Source of the DNA: Phycisphaerales bacterium
Lineage (GTDB): Bacteria; Planctomycetota; Phycisphaerae; Phycisphaerales; UBA1924
Reading direction: 5' to 3'
Length of the DNA stretch: 64,000 bases
Assembly (NCBI GenBank): GCA_905339235.1
Contig: CAJPFG010000021.1
Coordinates: forward strand, 62,001 to 126,000
Under the pieces are notes generated by a model. It saw nothing but the letters and a program-made list of their open reading frames with translations. It ran no database searches and was not told the origin of the DNA. Shown here piece after piece: positions 45,725 through 54,554 of this stretch. Each line of letters begins with the position of its first letter. The first letter of the stretch is position 1. Position numbers and translations under genes: made by a program.

Positions 45725-47695
45725 TCAGTGAACGGCTTCGGTCACCCGCAGCACTTCCTGCACGGTCGTCACGGCCTCGGCCACCTTGCGCATGCCGTCG
45801 GACCTGAGCGTGGCCATGCCGCGCTCGATGCACATCCGCCGGAACTCCGCGACGTTGGGGTTCCGCGCGATCGCGTCCCGCAACTGGTCGTCCACCACCA
45901 GCAGTTCGTAGATGCCCACGCGCCCGGAGTACCCCGTCTTGCGGCACTTGTCGCACCCCTTGGCCACCCACATCTCATCCGCGTCCATCGAGTGCATCGC
46001 GAGAAACTCGGCCAGTTCCTCTCCGGGCTTCTCCATCGCCTTGCAGTGCGTGCACAACCGCCGCAGAAGCCGCTGCGCGAGCACGGCGTTCACCGCCGCG
46101 CCCACCAGGAACGGCTCCAGCCCGATGTTCACCAGTCGCGTGATGCTGCTGGGCGCGTCGTTGGTGTGCAGCGTGCTGAGCACCAGGTGGCCGGTCAGCG
46201 CCGCCTGCACCGCCGTGAGCGCCGTCTCGTGATCGCGCACTTCCCCGAGCATGATGACGTCGGGGTCCTGGCGCAGCATCGCCTTGAGCGCCACCGCGAA
46301 GGTCATCCCCGCCCGCTCGTGCACCTGGGTCTGCGTGATGCCCTCGAGCGTGTACTCCACCGGGTCCTCGACCGTCGAGATGTTCATCCCGTTGCGGTCG
46401 AGTTGCCGCAGCGACGCGTACAGAGTGGTCGTCTTGCCCGAGCCCGTCGGGCCGGTCACCAGAATGATGCCGTGTGGTGAATCGACCTGCTTCCGCCAGA
46501 TCGTCAGCGTGTTCGCGTCGAACCCCAGGTCGTCCAGCCCCACCGAGATCGACTTCTCGTTCAGGATTCGCATGACCGTCTTTTCGCCGCCCACGCTGGG
46601 CAGCGTCGAGACGCGCAGGTCGATATTCCGCCCCTGCACCTTGCAGCGGATGCGCCCGTCCTGCGGGATGCGACGCTGGTCGATCGCCAGCCCCGCCATG
46701 ATCTTCAGCCGGCTGGTGATGGCCGCGGCCATCGCCGCCGGCGGGTTCAGACTCTCATAAAGTTCGCCGTCGATGCGGAACCGCACCTTGATCTTCTTCT
46801 CGCTCGGCTCGATGTGGATATCGCTGGCGCCCTGCGTGATCGCCAGTTGGATGATGTGGTTCACATACCGGATGACCGGGCCTTCCTCGGCCACCTTCTC
46901 CAGGTCCACCTCGTCGCTCTTGTTGCTCTCGACCTGGACATCGCCCTCCTGCACCTCCGCCAGGATCTGCGAGACGTCCACCGCCTCCCGCTCGCCTTCG
47001 CCGACGATCTCGAGCGCGCCCTTGATGTCGAAGCCGGTGGTCAGCACGAACTTGACCGGCACGCCGACCTTCGAGCGCACCTCGTCGAGCAGGAACGGGT
47101 TGTCCGGGGTCGTCGTCGCGACCACCAGCCGCGACCCGTCCATCCGCAGCGGGATCACCTGGTTCTGCTTGCAGAACCCCGGGGTCATCCGCTGGAGCAT
47201 CTTGCCGTCAAACCCGCCCTCGAGGCCCTTCTCGAAATCGATGCGCTCGAACGGAATCCGGGCCAGTTCGGCCACCGCCTGCTGAATCCCCGCCTCGTCA
47301 CCGCCCTGCTCCACCAGCACGTCCACCAGCCGCCGCCCGGGCGAGCCGCGCACCACCTGCTGCGCCGTGTTCAGTTTTTCGGCCGAGATCACGCCCTTGG
47401 TCAGGAGCAGTTCGCCCAGTTCCTTGCTGGGAACCCCGTCTTCGGGACGGTAGATCTCCGCCAGGGCCGGGCCGACGCTGGGCGCCGAGGAGCCGATCCG
47501 CTTCTTCACGGCCGGGTCCGGCGCCGCCGGCAGATTGGCGGTGTTGAACCCGCGCTGGTTCGCCGGCATGGAGGGGAGCGGCGAGAACGAGTCGGGCGCC
47601 TCGTCCACCCGGTGCTTCTTGGCTTTCGTGTTCGCCGGGGTTTCCTCTTCCACCCCCAACTCGCTGAGGATGTCGTCGATGTTGTACTTTCCCAC
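45725..47695 (-). CDS. pilB: type IV pilus / type II secretion assembly ATPase PilB (GspE family)
   Basis: 656 aa. The hexameric ATPase powers pilin polymerisation. An N-terminal GspE/MshEN domain (~90-235) is followed by the ATPase: Walker A GPTGSGKT (415-422), an Asp box with Glu (VEDPVEY), Walker B PDVIMLGEVRD, a His box (STLHTNDAP) and a tetracysteine zinc site (CTHC...CDKC). The GTG start at 47695 follows GGGGGAGGAG. It is the last gene of a pilMNOP-like operon, 20 bases after the previous stop. The first ~85 residues are a family-variable, probably disordered extension. Confidence 0.93.
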   Translation of the reverse strand: MGKYNIDDILSELGVEEETPANTKAKKHRVDEAPDSFSPLPSMPANQRGFNTANLPAAPDPAVKKRIGSSAPSVGPALAEIYRPEDGVPSKELGELLLTKGVISAEKLNTAQQVVRGSPGRRLVDVLVEQGGDEAGIQQAVAELARIPFERIDFEKGLEGGFDGKMLQRMTPGFCKQNQVIPLRMDGSRLVVATTTPDNPFLLDEVRSKVGVPVKFVLTTGFDIKGALEIVGEGEREAVDVSQILAEVQEGDVQVESNKSDEVDLEKVAEEGPVIRYVNHIIQLAITQGASDIHIEPSEKKIKVRFRIDGELYESLNPPAAMAAAITSRLKIMAGLAIDQRRIPQDGRIRCKVQGRNIDLRVSTLPSVGGEKTVMRILNEKSISVGLDDLGFDANTLTIWRKQVDSPHGIILVTGPTGSGKTTTLYASLRQLDRNGMNISTVEDPVEYTLEGITQTQVHERAGMTFAVALKAMLRQDPDVIMLGEVRDHETALTAVQAALTGHLVLSTLHTNDAPSSITRLVNIGLEPFLVGAAVNAVLAQRLLRRLCTHCKAMEKPGEELAEFLAMHSMDADEMWVAKGCDKCRKTGYSGRVGIYELLVVDDQLRDAIARNPNVAEFRRMCIERGMATLRSDGMRKVAEAVTTVQEVLRVTEAVH

Positions 47696-47715
47696 CGTCT
47701 CCTCCCCCCGCGCGG

Positions 47716-48447
47716 CTACTTGCCGGACTTCTTCGACGGCGTCCCCATCTTCACCGGCGCTCGCTTGGGCGTCGTCGTCCGCTGCTCGTCGATTGTGAGT
47801 GTAAACGTCTGGCCGTCCGCCGCCAGGGTCACCGTGCGCCCCTCGATCGCGGTAACCGTGAACACCCCGCCGACCTCATCCCCCACCCGCACCGTTCGAT
47901 CATCGATCCGCGCCAGGGGCACGCGACCGCCCATCAGGCTCTGCAGCCGCAGATTCTCCAGCGCCGTGAGCAACTCCTGGCGGCGCGCCTCGGCCCGCTC
48001 CGCCGCCTCCCGCGCCGCTACTTCCTGCGGGTCCGGACCCGCGGGCACGCTCACGCCGTTCTCGCTCACCACCGCTTTCCCGCTGTCGAGCATGAACGGG
48101 CTCTTGCCGAACTCTCCCAGCGCCACGTCCAGCGGCGTCTGGATCCGGGCCAGGTCGGTCATGATTCGGGCGTAGGTCCGGGCCTTCTCGGCGTCGGGCT
48201 CGCTGTAGTCCACCTTCAGTTCCTGGAAGTTCACTCCCACCTTGGTTCCCTCGCGCCGCATCCACCACAACGACACGGCCGACACCCCGACCACGAGCAG
48301 CAGGATCACGACCTGCGTGGACGTCTTGCCGCGCCGGCCGCGGCTCTTGCCCGCCAGTTCCTCGGGCGACAGGCCCGCGAAGGGCGCGTTGTGCTCGTGC
48401 GTCGCGCCCTGCGGCGCCGCGAGTTGCTTGCTCTCGGCTGGATTCAC
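47716..48447 (-). CDS. PilP-like type IV pilus alignment protein
   Basis: 243 aa. A cytoplasmic Pro/Gly-rich start, one membrane helix (~46-63, VVILLLVVGVSAVSLWWM), a periplasmic coiled region (~85-180) and a C-terminal beta domain (DRTVRVGDEVGGVFTVTAIEGRTVTL) like the HR domain of PilP/GspC. In other bacteria PilP joins PilNO to the PilQ secretin. It begins at a GTG that overlaps the pilO stop (GTGA), so translation is coupled. Unlike classical PilP it has a membrane helix rather than a lipobox, so it is also GspC-like. Confidence 0.75.
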   Translation of the reverse strand: MNPAESKQLAAPQGATHEHNAPFAGLSPEELAGKSRGRRGKTSTQVVILLLVVGVSAVSLWWMRREGTKVGVNFQELKVDYSEPDAEKARTYARIMTDLARIQTPLDVALGEFGKSPFMLDSGKAVVSENGVSVPAGPDPQEVAAREAAERAEARRQELLTALENLRLQSLMGGRVPLARIDDRTVRVGDEVGGVFTVTAIEGRTVTLAADGQTFTLTIDEQRTTTPKRAPVKMGTPSKKSGK

Positions 48448-49007
48448 GATTTGCTCTCCTTCGCCGCCGCGACCTGCTTCTCGTCCTGGAAATAGATGCT
48501 CAGCGTGAACTCGGCTTTCAGTTCGGTGGAATCCTTCGACTGGCCCGTGATCTTCAGGTCATGGATCCGCGTGATCCGCGGCAGTTTCTCGACCTGCGCC
48601 AGAAACGTGAAGAACCCGACGAACGACCCGGAGACCTCCATCTCCAGCGGTTGCTCCATGTATATCCCGCTCGGGACCGGCTTGGCCGACTTGATCGCCG
48701 GCGGCTCGAGCCCCGCGGCGACGGCCAGGTCCGACACGCGCCGCACCAGCCCGTCGATCTCCTTGCCGCTCGGCAGCCGCTGCTCGATGAGCGTCACGCT
48801 GCGCTTGATCTCGTCGTTGGCCTTGGCGAGGTCCGCGTCGCGCTCCCCGATCTCCGAGAGTTTCGTCAGGTACTTTTCCTTCTGCTCGCACTCCGCACGA
48901 TCCTGGTTCAGTTTCGCGTTGGTAGGCTTGAAGACGAGAAAGTAGCTGGAGACCGGCAGGCCTACCACGACCATGAGCACGCACGCCGTTCGAACGCCTA
49001 GGTTCAT
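48444..49007 (-). CDS. pilO: type IV pilus inner-membrane protein PilO
   Basis: 187 aa. A short cytoplasmic start, one helix (~8-28), a coiled coil (~30-75) and a ferredoxin-like periplasmic domain (PLEMEVSGSFVGFFTFLAQVEKLPRI, ITRIHDLKI), the standard PilO plan. The ribosome site GAAGGAG lies within the last codons of pilN. It pairs with PilN as a heterodimer in the alignment complex. Confidence 0.87.
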   Translation of the reverse strand: MNLGVRTACVLMVVVGLPVSSYFLVFKPTNAKLNQDRAECEQKEKYLTKLSEIGERDADLAKANDEIKRSVTLIEQRLPSGKEIDGLVRRVSDLAVAAGLEPPAIKSAKPVPSGIYMEQPLEMEVSGSFVGFFTFLAQVEKLPRITRIHDLKITGQSKDSTELKAEFTLSIYFQDEKQVAAAKESKS

Positions 49008-49010
49008 CGG

Positions 49011-49850
49011 TTACTCCTTCACCGCCGCGGTGGGCGTGCCCGCCGGCGCCGGCTCGTTCTGCTTTTCGGCTTCCGCGACCAGGCGCGTCCGCGCCGCGAC
49101 CAGGGCCTGCAGCGACTTGGAGAGCACGCTCGTGTCGATGCTGGTGCGCACCTCGGCGGTCACCTGAAACTTCCGGAACTCCTTGTCGCCCTCTTTCACT
49201 TCGCGGATGAAGGCCATCTCCACACGGTCGAGCACCGGCGAAGACTTGAGCGAACTCAGGTAGTCCGAGAAATCCTGGTTCTTCATCGCCGTGCCCTCCA
49301 GCGTGAGGGAGTAGGTGAAGCGCGGAACCTGCGGCTTGGGCCGGTCGGGCTCCTTCTTCTCGGGCTGGCCCTTGATCGCGCCGGCCACTTTTCCGGCGAT
49401 CGACTTGATCGGCGGGGGCTTCGGAGCGGTGGCGCTCGCCTGGGGCTCGGGCTTCGGGCGCGTGCACTTGATCACCATCGAGTCCAGCCGCATGTCGGTT
49501 GGCATTCGGAGCGTCAACTCCGCGAGCACCGCCCAGCGCGGCACCTTCTCCACCAGCGCCGCCGTGATCTCCGCCTTCTCCATCATCTGCGCCTGCTGGC
49601 TCTCGAGGGCCTTCAACTGGTCGATCTTGCGGCCGGCCTCCTGGAACTGCTGATTCACGAAACTCTTGCGCTTCGCGACCTGTTGCACCGAGGCCTTCGT
49701 CACCACGAACGCGCCCATCACCGCCGCGAGCACCACCGCGAACAGCGTCAGCGTGATGATGTTGGCCCGCCCCTCGGCCTTCGACCGGATGTAGTCCTCG
49801 GGAAGAAAACTGTTGTGCGCCGGGCCGACCGGTCCGAACGGATTGCTCAT
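49011..49850 (-). CDS. pilN: type IV pilus inner-membrane protein PilN
   Basis: 279 aa. The N-terminus (SNPFGPVGPAHNSFLPEDYI) provides the short PilM-binding segment, with a motif related to INLLP replaced by FLPEDY. A helix follows (~36-56, IITLTLFAVVLAAVMGAFVV), then a coiled coil and a periplasmic domain with an insert rich in Pro/Lys (~130-170). The C-terminus is a ferredoxin-like fold. GGAG lies six bases before the ATG. It is immediately upstream of pilO. Confidence 0.85.
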   Translation of the reverse strand: MSNPFGPVGPAHNSFLPEDYIRSKAEGRANIITLTLFAVVLAAVMGAFVVTKASVQQVAKRKSFVNQQFQEAGRKIDQLKALESQQAQMMEKAEITAALVEKVPRWAVLAELTLRMPTDMRLDSMVIKCTRPKPEPQASATAPKPPPIKSIAGKVAGAIKGQPEKKEPDRPKPQVPRFTYSLTLEGTAMKNQDFSDYLSSLKSSPVLDRVEMAFIREVKEGDKEFRKFQVTAEVRTSIDTSVLSKSLQALVAARTRLVAEAEKQNEPAPAGTPTAAVKE

Positions 49851-49863
49851 GACGTGCTCCGCG

Positions 49864-51126
49864 CTACAGATCCGTGGGGCTCAGGCACAACCCCAGCGGT
49901 ACGGTCCATCCCGGTTGCGCCCGCTTGAGGTCCACCCCAAGGGCCGGCTCGGCGCCCGTGCGCGCGACCCGTGCCAGCGGATCGGCCATCTGCGCCGACA
50001 CCTTCAACGCCCGCGCGATCTGCTGGCACAGTCCCAACGATCGCGCCTCGCCGCCGATGAAGACCGCACGGTCCACCTTCCGGTCCGGGAACTGCGAGGC
50101 GTGATAACGCAAACACATCGACACCTCGTCGGTCAGGATCTCCAGCGGCTCGCTCAGGTCGCTGCCCTCCGGGCCGATCCCGGCTTCCGGCTGCGAGAGA
50201 AACTCCTTCGCGAACCCGGGCATCAGTTCCGTCGCCCGCCGCTCTTCGCCCGGGTGCCCGCCCAGCGGCACTCCCGCGGCCACGGCCACCGGCTCTTTCG
50301 CCGACGGACCCGGGGTCTGCCCCATCGCGAGGCGCATCGTTCTCGCCTCCTCCGGAGTGCACTTGAGTTGCTTCACGATCGTCTCGTCGAAGTTCCGTCC
50401 CCCAACGTCCACCACCCGCGCGAACGCGATGGAAACTCCGTGCGAGATCATCACGTTCGTCGTCGAGGCGCCCAGGTCCAGGTACAGCGTGTTGATATCC
50501 AGGTCCCCATCCCGCCGGTGGATCGCGTCAAAGGCCCGCAGCGCCGCGGAGAACTCTGTGTGAATCCCGACAGGCTCGAGTCTCGACGCCATCAGACCCT
50601 TCATGAGCCGGTCTACCAGGTTCCGCGGCGTGGCGATCACCACCGCCTCCACCCGCCCGTTGGCCTTCGCGCTCTCGATCTCCAGATGGCGAAATACCAC
50701 CGCGCTGGGATCGCACTGCAACTGCATCGGCACCGCCGCCGCCACCAGTTCCCCCACGTCCACCCGGTCCGCGCGGGGAAACTGAAGATGCTTGCAAAAC
50801 ACCTGCCACGAGGGGATCGCGCACACCGCCCGTTTGCCCTTGAAACCCCCATGGCGGATCAACTTCGGCAGCGCCTCCAGTTGAAAGTCCAGCCGCCGCT
50901 TGTGATCGGCCCAGAGTTCAATCGGCGTGTCCAGCCCCGCGGCCGCCACCAGGGCCGGCGGGTTACCCGCCGCCACCTGCAGAATCTTCAGGCTGCCGAC
51001 ACCGAAATCCACGGCGATCGGCAATCCCGCAGTCGCCCGCGACGGCGACGCCGCGGCCAAGTGCCTGGTCAGGCTCTCGGACAGTTTTCGGAACGGATTC
51101 TTGTACGACGACAATCCCATCGGCAC
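49864..51126 (-). CDS. pilM: type IV pilus actin-like ATPase PilM
   Basis: 420 aa. A cytoplasmic actin-like fold: IAVDFGVGSLKILQV (phosphate 1), LYLDLGASTTNVMI (phosphate 2), and VFIGGEARSLGLCQQIAR (adenosine site). It binds the N-terminus of PilN. The GTG at 51126 has GGAG five bases upstream; an ATG two codons later is also possible. It is the first gene of the operon. The ~55-residue insert before phosphate 2 and the Pro/Ala-rich stretch near 270 lengthen it relative to typical PilM (~350). Confidence 0.88.
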   Translation of the reverse strand: MPMGLSSYKNPFRKLSESLTRHLAAASPSRATAGLPIAVDFGVGSLKILQVAAGNPPALVAAAGLDTPIELWADHKRRLDFQLEALPKLIRHGGFKGKRAVCAIPSWQVFCKHLQFPRADRVDVGELVAAAVPMQLQCDPSAVVFRHLEIESAKANGRVEAVVIATPRNLVDRLMKGLMASRLEPVGIHTEFSAALRAFDAIHRRDGDLDINTLYLDLGASTTNVMISHGVSIAFARVVDVGGRNFDETIVKQLKCTPEEARTMRLAMGQTPGPSAKEPVAVAAGVPLGGHPGEERRATELMPGFAKEFLSQPEAGIGPEGSDLSEPLEILTDEVSMCLRYHASQFPDRKVDRAVFIGGEARSLGLCQQIARALKVSAQMADPLARVARTGAEPALGVDLKRAQPGWTVPLGLCLSPTDL

Positions 51127-51264
51127 TGATACTCCGGCGGGTCCCTCAACACGTCACAGTGTGCATCGACGGAGTCGAACAGGACATTCACAGCGGGTGT
51201 GCCCCTCCCTCGCCGCGCACGCCGCGTCCCCGGCGCAGCCCGTGCACTCCGGATCACCTGCCGT

Positions 51265-51975
51265 TCACCCCGCTCGCAGTGTCCGCAGAATCGGCCCGAT
51301 AACTTCCGACAGGCTATCGAGCGCGCGGCGCATCTCCCACCGCTGCCCCCCACGGTCGCCAGTGGTGTTGCTGATCACACGCACCTCGATGAACGGAATC
51401 CCCAATCGCCGGGCGCTCAGCCCCGCGGCCGCGCCTTCCATGGCCTCCACCATCGCCCCCGTGCGCGCCGCGACTTCTCGTGCCAGCCGGTCGGTTCCGG
51501 AACACGTCGAAACACACGCGACGACTCCAGACGCGTCAACGCACGCCCGCACTCGCTTCCCGAGAGTCTGATCCGCCGCGATCCCCATGCCGCCGTCCAC
51601 CGCCGGAAAGCCCATCGCAGCGCAGTCCCGGAAGCCCCCCGGTTCCAGCACCCCCTCATCCGCAAATACGCTGGAAGTCGCGAGAACTACCGACCCCAGT
51701 TCGGCTGTCCCGCCCGGAAGCAGCCCCCCTACTCCGATATTGAGCACCGCGCCGTGACGACTCCCATCGGCGCACCGGGCCACCGCCCCGGCCGCGTTCG
51801 CCTTGCCGACCCCGGTAAGCACAACGTCCACCCCCGCGCCCGCCTCTACCTGCGCCCACTCCCCCGGCACCTCCCGAGGAGAGCCCATCCCCCGCAGAAC
51901 CGCCCGCATCTCCTCGGGCGCGGCCACCACCACCAGAATCCCCGGCCCGGCGACGGAACCTTCTGCCATGTTCAT
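51265..51975 (-). CDS. mqnB: futalosine hydrolase-like nucleosidase
   Basis: 236 aa. It has the nucleoside phosphorylase/hydrolase fold: ILVVVAAPEEMRAVL at the start, VLTGVGKANAAGAVAR, NIGVGGLLPGGTAELGSVVLA, and the active-site end EAMEGAAAGLSARRLGIPFIEVRVISNTTGDR. The ISN-xxGDR pattern and LARxxGIPFxEVR are typical of MqnB, which releases hypoxanthine from futalosine in menaquinone synthesis. MTA/SAH nucleosidase is the main alternative. Starts at 51975 or 51969 are both possible, without a clear ribosome site. No other mqn gene is in the window. Confidence 0.78.
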   Translation of the reverse strand: MNMAEGSVAGPGILVVVAAPEEMRAVLRGMGSPREVPGEWAQVEAGAGVDVVLTGVGKANAAGAVARCADGSRHGAVLNIGVGGLLPGGTAELGSVVLATSSVFADEGVLEPGGFRDCAAMGFPAVDGGMGIAADQTLGKRVRACVDASGVVACVSTCSGTDRLAREVAARTGAMVEAMEGAAAGLSARRLGIPFIEVRVISNTTGDRGGQRWEMRRALDSLSEVIGPILRTLRAG

Positions 51976-52077
51976 CTGTAAGACTAGGGGATTGGCCCGG
52001 AAGTGGTTGCGCGCCGACTCCGGCCGCTCGGGCACTATGATCCGATTCTGTTCGTTAGGCTGCGCGAGGGGATTCTC

Positions 52078-53853
52078 ATGACGAAGTTCAAGGCCAACAT
52101 CGGCGGACGCGCCCGCCGCGGCGGGGCACTGTGGTGGACGCTCGGTGTGCTGGCGGGTGGTGGAACGCTCGCCGGTGGCACGCTCGCCCTTCAGACCCGC
52201 CAGCCCGCGCGCACGTCGGGCATGACCGCCGACCGCGCCGTCGCGTCGAAGGCGAGTTTCGATGTCACCACCACCGCAAGCGGGGAACTCGAGGCCCGGG
52301 AGCGCATCGAGATCCGCAGCCCCCTCGACCAGGAATCCACGATCGTTCAGATCATGGACGAGGGCGTCTGGGCAAACAAAGGCGATGTCCTGATCCAACT
52401 CAACGCCGACCCGATCCAGCAGAAGATCGACGACGAGTCTCTCCGCTTCCGCACCGAGTCCGCCGAGTTCGGCACCGCGCAGACGGATTACAACATCCAG
52501 GAGAAGGACAACGAAGCCAAGGTCCGCCAGGCTCAACTCAAGGTCACGCTCGCCGAACTCGCGCTGAACCAGTGGCGTGAGGGCGATGTTCAGAAAAAGC
52601 GCCAGGACCTGTCCCTGGGCCTCGACAAGGCGACGCTCGAACTCAGCCGCCTCGCCGAGCGATACACCCGCTCGCAGGACCTGCTCGCGGAAGGGTTCGT
52701 CAGCAAGGACGAGTGCGACCGCGACGAGGTCTCGTATATCGAGGCAATCTCCGCGTACAACACCGCCGTCCTCGCCCGCGACGTCTACGAGCACTACGAA
52801 CTCGTAAAGGATGAAAAGAGCAAGATGTCCGACCTCGACGAGGCGCAGCACGAACTCGAAAGGGTCAAACTCAACAACGCCAATCAACTGGCCAACAAAC
52901 TCACCCGCCTCGAATCGCAGCGCGAGCGGGTTTCCATCGTCGAAAAACGCCTCGCCAAACTCAAGCAGGACCTCGCCGCGGCGACCATCATCGCTCCTTC
53001 CGAGGGCCTGGTCGTCTACGCCTCGTCCATGGAACGCAACATGTGGGGCCGCGGCGGGGACGGCGGACCGCTCCAGATCGGCCAGCAGGTGTGGTCCAAC
53101 CAGTTGCTCATGATCCTCCCCAACACCACCGAGATGGTCGCCGCCGTGCGCGTCTCGGAGAGCCTGGCGGGGCGTGTTCAGGCCGGCCAGCGCGCCAGCG
53201 TGAAGGTGGACGCCGCCGGGGGACGCGTCTTCGACGGCGAGGTCGAATCCATCGGCGTCATGGCCGAGACCGGCGGCTGGCGCGATCCCAATCTCCGCGA
53301 ATACACGGTGCGCATCCGCCTCAATATCGACGAGGCTTCCCTGAAGCCCGCCATGCGGTGCGAGGCCCGCCTTGTCCTCGACCACGTGGATGACGCCATC
53401 GCGGTGCCGGTCCAGGGAGTCTTCAGCGAAGGCCCGGTCAACTACGTCTACACCCCACAGGGCTCCAAGTTCGTTCGAACCCCCGTGAAACTCGGCCGCC
53501 GTTCCGATACTCGCGCGGAACTCAAGGAGGGTCTCGAAGCCGGCAAGCAGATCCTCATCCGCGAGCCCGCCCCCGGCGAGATCATCGCCCAGGCCTGGGA
53601 CACCGACGTCCTCAAGACGCTGGGCTACAAGATCGGCCTCGACGGCCAGCCCATGGCCGAGGCCACCCAGCCCCCGCCCATGCTCGGCCCCGACGGCCAG
53701 CCCATCACCCAGCCCAAACGCGACGCCGCCCAGCAAGGCGACAACAAAAACGCCGCCCCGCGCGACGGCGGCCAGCGCCCCCCCGGCGGCAACGGCAAGG
53801 GCAAAAACGGCGGCGGAAACCGCACCGGCGGCTCCCCACGCCCGCGCGGCTGA
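52078..53853 (+). CDS. HlyD-family periplasmic adaptor (membrane-fusion protein)
   Basis: 591 aa. An N-terminal membrane helix (~17-38) is followed by a lipoyl half (TTTASGELEARERIEIRSP, IVQIMDEGVWANKGDVLIQL), a very long coiled hairpin (~105-300), a second lipoyl half (ATIIAPSEGLVVYAS), a barrel (VAAVRVSESLAGRVQAGQ) and a C-terminal domain (AIAVPVQGVF). A Gln/Pro/Gly/Lys-rich low-complexity tail covers the last ~60 residues. GAGGGG precedes the ATG. No permease, ATPase or outer-membrane factor is adjacent, so the partner lies elsewhere. Confidence 0.85.
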   Translation: MTKFKANIGGRARRGGALWWTLGVLAGGGTLAGGTLALQTRQPARTSGMTADRAVASKASFDVTTTASGELEARERIEIRSPLDQESTIVQIMDEGVWANKGDVLIQLNADPIQQKIDDESLRFRTESAEFGTAQTDYNIQEKDNEAKVRQAQLKVTLAELALNQWREGDVQKKRQDLSLGLDKATLELSRLAERYTRSQDLLAEGFVSKDECDRDEVSYIEAISAYNTAVLARDVYEHYELVKDEKSKMSDLDEAQHELERVKLNNANQLANKLTRLESQRERVSIVEKRLAKLKQDLAAATIIAPSEGLVVYASSMERNMWGRGGDGGPLQIGQQVWSNQLLMILPNTTEMVAAVRVSESLAGRVQAGQRASVKVDAAGGRVFDGEVESIGVMAETGGWRDPNLREYTVRIRLNIDEASLKPAMRCEARLVLDHVDDAIAVPVQGVFSEGPVNYVYTPQGSKFVRTPVKLGRRSDTRAELKEGLEAGKQILIREPAPGEIIAQAWDTDVLKTLGYKIGLDGQPMAEATQPPPMLGPDGQPITQPKRDAAQQGDNKNAAPRDGGQRPPGGNGKGKNGGGNRTGGSPRPRG

Positions 53854-53921
53854 TCGCGCCACGAACCGGCCGGCTCGTCTCGGGCGCGGCATCGCCAATG
53901 TCCGCGCGCGTATTATCTTTC

Positions 53922-54227
53922 ATGTCCTTCAAGGGCACATACCGTGATGGGATTGTCTACCTGACAGGCAACGGCAGCGAGGTAGCACGGCGCGATGGCG
54001 AACGGGTTGAAGTCACCCCTCTTCGCCGCCCACGGAAATCAGCAGGACCCGCGCGGGCCCGGCCTGCTTCGAAGACGAAGAAGCGTCTCACCAAGGCCCA
54101 GCGCCTCGCCGCTTTCGACGCCGCGTTCGGCATCTGGAAAGACCGTCCAGACTGGAAGGGCAAGACCACGCTGGAAATCGTCGCCGAACTGCGCAAGAAG
54201 GCCATGGGCAGGAACGCGCGTGGCTGA
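53922..54227 (+). CDS. solitary antitoxin-like protein
   Basis: 101 aa. The N-terminus SFKGTYRDGIVYLTG...GERVEVTPL has the pattern of short planctomycete/cyanobacterial antitoxins (AbrB-like dimer strand). The C-terminal tail FDAAFGIWKDRPDWKGKTTLEIVAELRKK is a common toxin-wrapping end in VapB-like proteins. No PIN-domain or other toxin follows; the 90 bases to the next gene hold nothing recognisable. The ATG at 53922 is preferred over one eight codons earlier. Basic linker (~45-65) suggests DNA contact. The assignment is inference. Confidence 0.6.
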   Translation: MSFKGTYRDGIVYLTGNGSEVARRDGERVEVTPLRRPRKSAGPARARPASKTKKRLTKAQRLAAFDAAFGIWKDRPDWKGKTTLEIVAELRKKAMGRNARG

Positions 54228-54317
54228 CCTGCTTCCCGAAAGCCGCGCCGGCCGCCGCGGATTACGTGTCGATCTGGGATTGACGCCGCTGACGCCGCGC
54301 CGGGCGTAAAGTCGTTC

Positions 54318-54554
54318 ATGGTCGCACCGATCCGTCAGCCCGAGGACAAGCCCGGAGCGATCCCTCGCGAGTGGCTGGAGGAGTTTGATGCCGCGGCGCG
54401 CCGGCCGATCGCTCAGCGCCTCAGATACGCGTTCATAAAGACGTACAAGCCGGTGCTTGACGACGCACCGTATCGCTCCTTCAACTCGATGGCGGAGTAC
54501 CGAGCGTGGTGCGAAGCCAATCTCCCTTCATGGCTGGGCTATGGCCGCGTTTGA
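54318..54554 (+). CDS. small protein paired with a nucleotidyltransferase
   Basis: 78 aa, no membrane helix. It is rich in aromatic and charged residues: PREWLEEFDAAARRP, YRSFNSMAEYRAWCEANLPSWLGYGR. It overlaps the nucleotidyltransferase start by 14 bases, so translation is coupled. The pairing of a small ORF with an MNT-fold protein resembles two-gene toxin-antitoxin units, but no known antitoxin fold was recognised. Less GC-rich than the surrounding pilus genes. Confidence 0.6.
   Translation: MVAPIRQPEDKPGAIPREWLEEFDAAARRPIAQRLRYAFIKTYKPVLDDAPYRSFNSMAEYRAWCEANLPSWLGYGRV

Noticed and set aside
51976..53898. In-frame N-terminal extension of the futalosine hydrolase (to 877 aa)
   Set aside because: The extension is antisense to the HlyD-family gene and has shadow-frame composition; the enzyme fold starts at 51975.
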